Under the pieces are notes generated by a model. That model saw only the letters and a list, made by a program, of their open reading frames with translations, searched no databases and had not been told where the DNA came from. A stretch of 20,467 nt of DNA from Hepatobacter sp965661165 (lineage in GTDB: Bacteria > Pseudomonadota > Alphaproteobacteria > Holosporales > Hepatobacteraceae), in NCBI GenBank assembly GCA_965661165.1, contig CBFICL010000022.1, positions 1 through 20,467 of the forward strand, written 5' to 3'. The translations under genes were made by a program, and so were the position numbers. Below, one piece after another: positions 16,651-20,467 of this stretch. Position 1 is the stretch's first letter. Each line of letters starts with the position of its first letter.

Positions 16651-16719
16651 TTGTGTGTGGGGGGATCGTTGGGTCTTTTGATAGACGCTATGAATCAACG
16701 TGGTGCAACACGCCCAACG

Positions 16720-17148
16720 TTATGTGCTGTAAGACACCTCGTTTTCTCGCACAGAAAAAGAACCTTCTGAGGATGAAGCGTTATTTTGTGACCAAGAAGG
16801 CAGGGTTTCTGATCCCTCCAGCCTGTCTAGCTCGCTATTAAGCCAACGATCGAAAGATTCGTCTGGTCTTGGGAGTGTGGGCCTTTCTAGCTGGCCTAGC
16901 TCTCTGATAAACCAACGATTGAGAGACTCATCTGACCTTGAGAGGGAGATGGTCTCCTCACCCATGGGCACATGGCTACCTTGATGGTTGGTGGGGGATG
17001 ATGCTTCAGGTGTCACTTCTTCCACGACTGTCTCAAGGGTGGGTTTCATCTGTGGGTTTGCCGCCAAAAAATTTTGTATGGTGGGGTGCGTCAAAAAGGT
17101 TACCGACTCATCTTCAAAGAGCGGACGTAAGCAAGGACTGTGTTCAAC
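16720..17148 (-). pseudogene. C-terminal part of the first secreted paralogue, separated by an in-frame TGA
   Basis: This stretch is in the same frame as the gene ending at 17149, directly after its TGA. It could begin independently at a TTG (17094), but no ribosome-binding site is visible. It opens with LRPLFEDE, which matches DLRPLFEGE at the equivalent place in the sister gene at 18125-19381. It is therefore the tail of one original protein. The tail is hydrophilic and Ser/Glu-rich and contains two tandem 23-residue units of the form DES-(L/F)-(N/D)-RW. Nothing in it is recognised. It may be dead or reached only by readthrough. Confidence 0.6.
16816..16932 (-). repeat. Tandem 69-bp coding repeat (23 residues, about 1.7 copies)
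   Basis: The peptide DESLNRWFIRELGQLE recurs 23 residues later as DESFDRWLNSELDRLE. The spacing and the matches at DES, RW, EL and LE show an internal tandem duplication that has diverged moderately. Each unit looks like a short amphipathic helix. Confidence 0.8.
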
Positions 17149-17877
17149 TCATGTCTTTTTGATATCCGCATACTCAGGTCCTGCCTGTGATGGGTGTGTG
17201 TTCACGCGGTTGACCTTTTTGCTTCGTAAGACGAGTGTGTCCAAGGGGCCACCGCTCCCTGCAGAAAAAACAAACGCATGTGGGTGACCAACATTCACAA
17301 ATCGTTGCTGCGGATGATAGGTGCCAGCATCACATTGGTGGCGTGTGGTGTCTGTGCCTATGACAGAGGGAATCCATGTTTGAGGAAAAAAGTATTGTGA
17401 CACCCAAGCATCACCAGGGCCTCTTTCACGAAAGGCCGCGCCATCAAGTGCCCAGAATGTAGATTGGCTGCCATCATAGGGCTTGACGGCAAGGGGGATA
17501 TGAGCCATGCACGGACTATGAGTCGTTGCGTTATATAGAGATGAAAACGTGGCTGTGGGCGCATAGGTCACCTTGTTTGAGCCGTAACAAAGGGCTTCAA
17601 GGGTCCCGAGCGCAGAGATGGTGTATTCTTGGGCTGCACCTTGGATCTTGCCCGTGAGCACACCGTTTTCGAGGGAAAAGCTGTTCATATCAAAAAGCCG
17701 CTTCTCGAGCGTGCCTGTCTCTTTGTTGAGGCGTGTGGCATAGACAATGCGGGGGGGCGCACCATCCCCGTTGTGAAGCATAATATCGGCATTACTGTCA
17801 CCTTGTGTAACATAAAGGCCCGCATGCAAGGCGCTGTGTGTGAGCAAAAAGGCAGAAAGAAGAGAGAAAAAACGCAT
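17149..17877 (-). CDS. Secreted protein of unknown function, first paralogue (truncated by TGA)
   Basis: This 242-residue product has a classic signal peptide, MRFFSLLSAFLLTHSALHA, with probable cleavage after the last Ala. The mature part shares with the sister gene LHNGDG, IVYATR, FD-NSFSLENGVLTG and FFPQ-W-P, so the two form a family. I do not recognise the family otherwise. The frame ends at TGA 17151-17149. At this position the sister reads DIIGPWTADSADLRPLFE, and here DIKKT-stop-VEHSPCLRPLFE aligns without a gap, the stop facing Trp. The intact product would have been about 385 residues. A GGGATGG about 10 bases before the ATG is a weak ribosome-binding site. Confidence 0.75.
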   Translation of the reverse strand: MRFFSLLSAFLLTHSALHAGLYVTQGDSNADIMLHNGDGAPPRIVYATRLNKETGTLEKRLFDMNSFSLENGVLTGKIQGAAQEYTISALGTLEALCYGSNKVTYAPTATFSSLYNATTHSPCMAHIPLAVKPYDGSQSTFWALDGAAFRERGPGDAWVSQYFFPQTWIPSVIGTDTTRHQCDAGTYHPQQRFVNVGHPHAFVFSAGSGGPLDTLVLRSKKVNRVNTHPSQAGPEYADIKKT

Positions 17878-18035
17878 AGATCAAAGGCCATCCCGAGAAT
17901 ATGCATAAATTTTATATTAAATTTTTTCTAATGGGGTAGAACTGTGCTGTAAGGCGTTGACGGCATGTCTTTTTTGATGGGTAAATCCCTGGCGTGGATG
18001 TGCTGTGTGCACGCCCGTTTCTCTTAGGGGCAAAG

Positions 18036-18071
18036 CATAAGAAAAGCCCGCCACCTTGGGAGTGGCGAGCT
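18036..18071 (-). terminator. Strong intrinsic terminator downstream of the second secreted paralogue
   Basis: On the minus strand AGCTCGCCAC and GTGGCGGGCT (ten pairs, one G-U) flank a 7-base loop and are followed by TTTCTTA. The hairpin lies about 50 bases after the stop at 18125. The remainder of the 17878-18124 spacer is A/T-rich near the next gene and probably holds its promoter, though no clear boxes were found. Confidence 0.75.
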
Positions 18072-18124
18072 ATAGAAGGCCGTGCGAGCTTTCTGTTCGC
18101 GTGGGGCGTGTGGTCCCTTATGAC

Positions 18125-19381
18125 TTAATCAGGTTGATAAAGTGCGTTTGTTCCTGTGTTATTCGCAACCGTGGCCTCTTCGTCCTCAAGGATTTCAAAA
18201 GAATCGATTGAGTTCTGCCGTGATAAAACAGGCGATCTGTGAGATGCTTCTGCAGAATGCCCTGCTCCTTGGAGTTGAGCATCCCCCCTATTCACCTGAG
18301 GCCCTAACGCGGCAGGCGTTAGCGCAGGAACGAGGTCTGCAGGTTGTTGTTGGGCAGCGGCTCCAGCTTGTAGGTTTTGAAAAGATGTCATCATCTGCCC
18401 AAAGAGAGCATTTTGTGCTTCCCTGTCTTGTGTCATCTGTGATTGCAAAGCCTGCAGGGCTTCCGCTTGCTGTTGTCTTGCTTGTTCCATCTGTGCTTGC
18501 ATAGCAGCTCTTTCTTGCACCCTGTTTTCTTCTTGCCGTATCAGCTGAGCTTGCAATTCATCAATCTGCTGTTGTCGTGGATCAACCGGCGGCTGTGGTG
18601 CAGCTTGGGGGGCTTTTTCACCTTCAAAGAGTGGCCGCAAGTCAGCACTGTCGGCTGTCCAGGGACCTATAATGTCTAGATGTCCTTCTGCCAGGGGTGT
18701 GCCGCCAAAATCTTGACGGAGATTGCTCCATAAACCCCTACCTTCTCTAGCCCAGCTGTTGCCAGAAAAGGGTACAGGTGCAGGTTGAAGAACAGATCCT
18801 GGGCCCACAAGATAGTGCCAACTCCACCCGGCCCTGAAGCCAAGGTCATTGCCGGCGGTTACAGAGCGGGGTAACCAGCTTTGTGGGAAAAAGAATTTGT
18901 TGTGTCGATCACCTGTGGCATTTTTGTCATAAAGAGCGATGCCGTTTACCACCCTCATTTCTACTTTTCCATCCCCCCCTTGGTTCTTTGCTAGGGGCAA
19001 ATAAGCTATATAGGTATCATGTCCTCCGGGCTGATTTCTTCCAGAGACGACACCATTGTTATCAAATTCAAGTGTGCTGGTTGTATAGCGACACATTGTA
19101 ACGCCATAGGGCGAAGAGATAGTATATTTTTGATCCTCTCCCCGAATTTGGCCCGTCAGCACACCGTTTTCAAGAGAAAAGCTGTTCACATCAAAAAGAA
19201 GTTTGTCACGCTCTCCTGTCTCTGCATTGGGGCGTGTGGCATAGACAATGCAGGGGGCATCCCCATCCGCGTTGTGAAGTGTGATGTCGGCTTCACCTCC
19301 ACCTTGTGTGGTCACCTGAAGGCCCGCATGCAAGGTGCTGTGTGTAAGCAAAAGGGCAGAAAGAAGAGAGAAAAAACGCAT
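18125..19381 (-). CDS. Secreted coiled-coil protein of unknown function, second paralogue (intact)
   Basis: The 418-residue product starts with MRFFSLLSALLLTHSTLHA, a signal peptide nearly identical in protein and DNA to that of the sister gene. The N-terminal domain (to about residue 265) shares LHNADGDAP, IVYATR, NSFSLENGVLTG and FFFPQSWLP. A Pro-rich hinge near 275-285 leads into a Gln/Ala/Glu-rich coiled coil at about 287-355 (repeated QQQ, LQAQ, MQAQM). A low-complexity Ser/Glu tail follows. ATG 19381 is chosen over the longer reading from 19585 because the signal peptide starts there and the sister gene starts at the same point. Export to the periplasm or beyond is likely; a role at the host interface is speculation. 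Confidence 0.75.
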   Translation of the reverse strand: MRFFSLLSALLLTHSTLHAGLQVTTQGGGEADITLHNADGDAPCIVYATRPNAETGERDKLLFDVNSFSLENGVLTGQIRGEDQKYTISSPYGVTMCRYTTSTLEFDNNGVVSGRNQPGGHDTYIAYLPLAKNQGGDGKVEMRVVNGIALYDKNATGDRHNKFFFPQSWLPRSVTAGNDLGFRAGWSWHYLVGPGSVLQPAPVPFSGNSWAREGRGLWSNLRQDFGGTPLAEGHLDIIGPWTADSADLRPLFEGEKAPQAAPQPPVDPRQQQIDELQAQLIRQEENRVQERAAMQAQMEQARQQQAEALQALQSQMTQDREAQNALFGQMMTSFQNLQAGAAAQQQPADLVPALTPAALGPQVNRGDAQLQGAGHSAEASHRSPVLSRQNSIDSFEILEDEEATVANNTGTNALYQPD

Positions 19382-19404
19382 AGAACATAAATCCATTCTT
19401 GAGT

Positions 19405-19434
19405 TATGTACGTCATGATACAAATTTTTGACAA
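19405..19434 (-). promoter_or_regulatory. Possible promoter of the second secreted paralogue
   Basis: On the minus strand TTGTCA (19434-19429) is followed after 18 bases by TACATA (19410-19405), about 25 bases before the ATG. The -35 box is a five-of-six match and the -10 is weaker. Near-identical 11-base direct repeats of TATCATGA-Y-GT at 19410-19420 and 19441-19451, 31 bases apart, flank the -35 box and could be operator sites. Confidence 0.35.
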
Positions 19435-19570
19435 AAAAAAACATCATGATAAGCAATCCATTGATTTTTTTATCTTTTTTGATTTGTAGGAGATAGCCAA
19501 AAATGCGTGGATACGGCTTATTACATAAGCGTGTGCCGCGCTCACGCCCACAGTGGCGCCGAAAAATAGG

Positions 19571-19600
19571 CCAAAGAAAGCGCAAAGATGCGCTCTTTGC
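19571..19600 (-). terminator. Probable intrinsic terminator of recA
   Basis: On the minus strand GCAAAGA and TCTTTGC (19600-19594 and 19588-19582) enclose a 5-base loop and are followed by GCTTTCTTT. The hairpin begins about five bases after the recA stop codon. The U-tract is interrupted, so efficiency is uncertain. Confidence 0.5.
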
Positions 19601-19605
19601 TTGAC

Positions 19606-20467
19606 CTAAGCCGCAGGGGCTTTGAGGTCTGGCGCAGCAGGTTCACCCGCCTTGTCGGAAGAAGGTTTCTCTTGGGTCGAGGCTTCTTGGTCCTGGGGGC
19701 TGAGGGCCTGACGGATTTGGGCCTCCAGCTTATCCATGAGGACAGGATTTTCCTTGAGAAAGGCCCGTGCGGCTTCGCGGCCCTGGCCCAATTTTTGTGT
19801 GCCCATGGCATACCAGGCACCTGACTTGTCAATTAAGCCCGCGGCCACGCCCATATCCAGAACTTCACCGGTTTTTGAGATGCCTTCGCCATACATAATG
19901 TCAAAGTCCACCACCTTGAACGGCGGGGCCATTTTGTTTTTCACGACCTTAATACGCGTTTGGTTACCGATGACCTGGTCTTTATCCTTAATCGAGCCCA
20001 CACGGCGAATATCCAAACGCACAGAGGCATAAAACTTAAGGGCATTGCCGCCCGTGGTGGTTTCAGGGTTGCCAAACATCACGCCAATTTTTTGGCGAAT
20101 CTGGTTAATAAAAATCACCAAGCAGCCCGACCGTGAGATAGATCCTGTGAGTTTGCGCAAGGCTTGGCTCATAAGGCGTGCCTGCAGCCCCATGTGTGAG
20201 TCACCCATGTCACCCTCAATTTCTGCCTTAGGCACCAAGGCTGCCACACTGTCAATCACCAACACGTTGATTGTCCCTGAGCGCACGAGGGTATCGGCAA
20301 TCTCGAGGGCCTGCTCCCCTGTGTCTGGCTGTGAGATGAGTAAGTCATCGAGCTTGACGCCTACCCGTTTGGCATAGATGGGATCTAAGGCATGTTCAGC
20401 ATCCACAAACGCCGCCACGCCTCCGCGTTTTTGCACCTCAGACACCACATGAAGGGTGAGGGTGGTT
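19606..20467 (-). CDS. recA: Recombinase RecA (N-terminus beyond the right edge)
   Basis: RecA forms ATP-dependent filaments on single-stranded DNA for homologous recombination and triggers LexA self-cleavage. About 286 residues are present; the first 65-70, including most of the Walker A loop, lie outside. The window opens at TTLTLHVVSEVQ, just after that loop. FVDAEHALDPIYA, Walker B VLVIDSVAALVP, loop L1 around GDMGDSHMGLQARLMSQALR and loop L2 with INQIRQKIGVMFGNPETTTGG are all intact. The C-terminus ends in a Lys/Glu/Ala-rich tail. The apparent GTG start at 20448 is internal to the gene. Confidence 0.98.
   Translation of the reverse strand, partial: TTLTLHVVSEVQKRGGVAAFVDAEHALDPIYAKRVGVKLDDLLISQPDTGEQALEIADTLVRSGTINVLVIDSVAALVPKAEIEGDMGDSHMGLQARLMSQALRKLTGSISRSGCLVIFINQIRQKIGVMFGNPETTTGGNALKFYASVRLDIRRVGSIKDKDQVIGNQTRIKVVKNKMAPPFKVVDFDIMYGEGISKTGEVLDMGVAAGLIDKSGAWYAMGTQKLGQGREAARAFLKENPVLMDKLEAQIRQALSPQDQEASTQEKPSSDKAGEPAAPDLKAPAA

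Noticed and set aside
17149..17151. Genome-wide reassignment of TGA to tryptophan, as known in some reduced symbionts
   Set aside because: rsmG, parA and the transporter gene all end at TGA within tight ATGA overlaps with the next gene, and tryptophans in these proteins use TGG. TGA is a normal stop here.
19382..19585. N-terminal extension of the second secreted protein
   Set aside because: The extension is basic and unstructured, lies over the likely promoter, and the signal peptide that matches the sister gene begins at 19381.

Overview
The window looks like a stretch of an alphaproteobacterial chromosome of roughly even G+C. Three things point there: a FYDLN-acid (TIGR02300-type) protein, a six-domain ribosomal protein S1 close to a PAS-rich, histidine-kinase-like protein, and a type A RNase P RNA. 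Broken genes, secreted proteins without recognisable homologues and unfamiliar membrane paralogues would suit a host-associated lineage (Rickettsiales/Holosporales-like). That placement is inference. No marker here fixes the genus.

Layout. 1-1681 (minus): rsmG-parA-parB, coupled by 4-nt ATGA overlaps; parB runs off the left edge. 1807-3978 (plus): a large PAS protein with a degenerate kinase-like C-terminus, divergent from rsmG. 4027-5385 (minus): FYDLN-acid protein, then a thioredoxin-reductase-like ferredoxin-NADP reductase. 5602-7371 (plus): rpsA. 7521-10943 (minus): three consecutive polytopic membrane proteins that appear to be diverged paralogues. One holds an almost exact 105-bp tandem duplication and a lysine/proline-rich tail. 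11035-13239 (minus): a small lipoprotein, an NhaD/CitMHS-type antiporter and the nucleoid protein HU. 13382-15090 (plus): a YhhQ-type queuosine-precursor transporter coupled to ygfZ. 15076-15998 (minus): a secreted protein of unknown function split by a frameshift near a 7-nt homopolymer. 16173-16560 (minus): rnpB with its own promoter, preceded by terminator hairpins. 16720-19381 (minus): two tandem paralogous secreted proteins. One is cut by an in-frame TGA where its intact sister has a tryptophan codon; the sister carries a glutamine-rich coiled coil. 19606-20467 (minus): recA, running off the right edge.

Housekeeping functions (chromosome segregation, rRNA methylation, translation, nucleoid structure, tRNA processing, recombination) alternate with accessory envelope and secreted genes. 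The accessory genes hold all the unusual features: the split genes, the internal duplications and the lineage-specific families. No tRNA, CRISPR array, insertion sequence or phage gene was seen. No gene-free stretch exceeds 300 bases; the longest are 17878-18124, 19382-19605 and 5386-5601.
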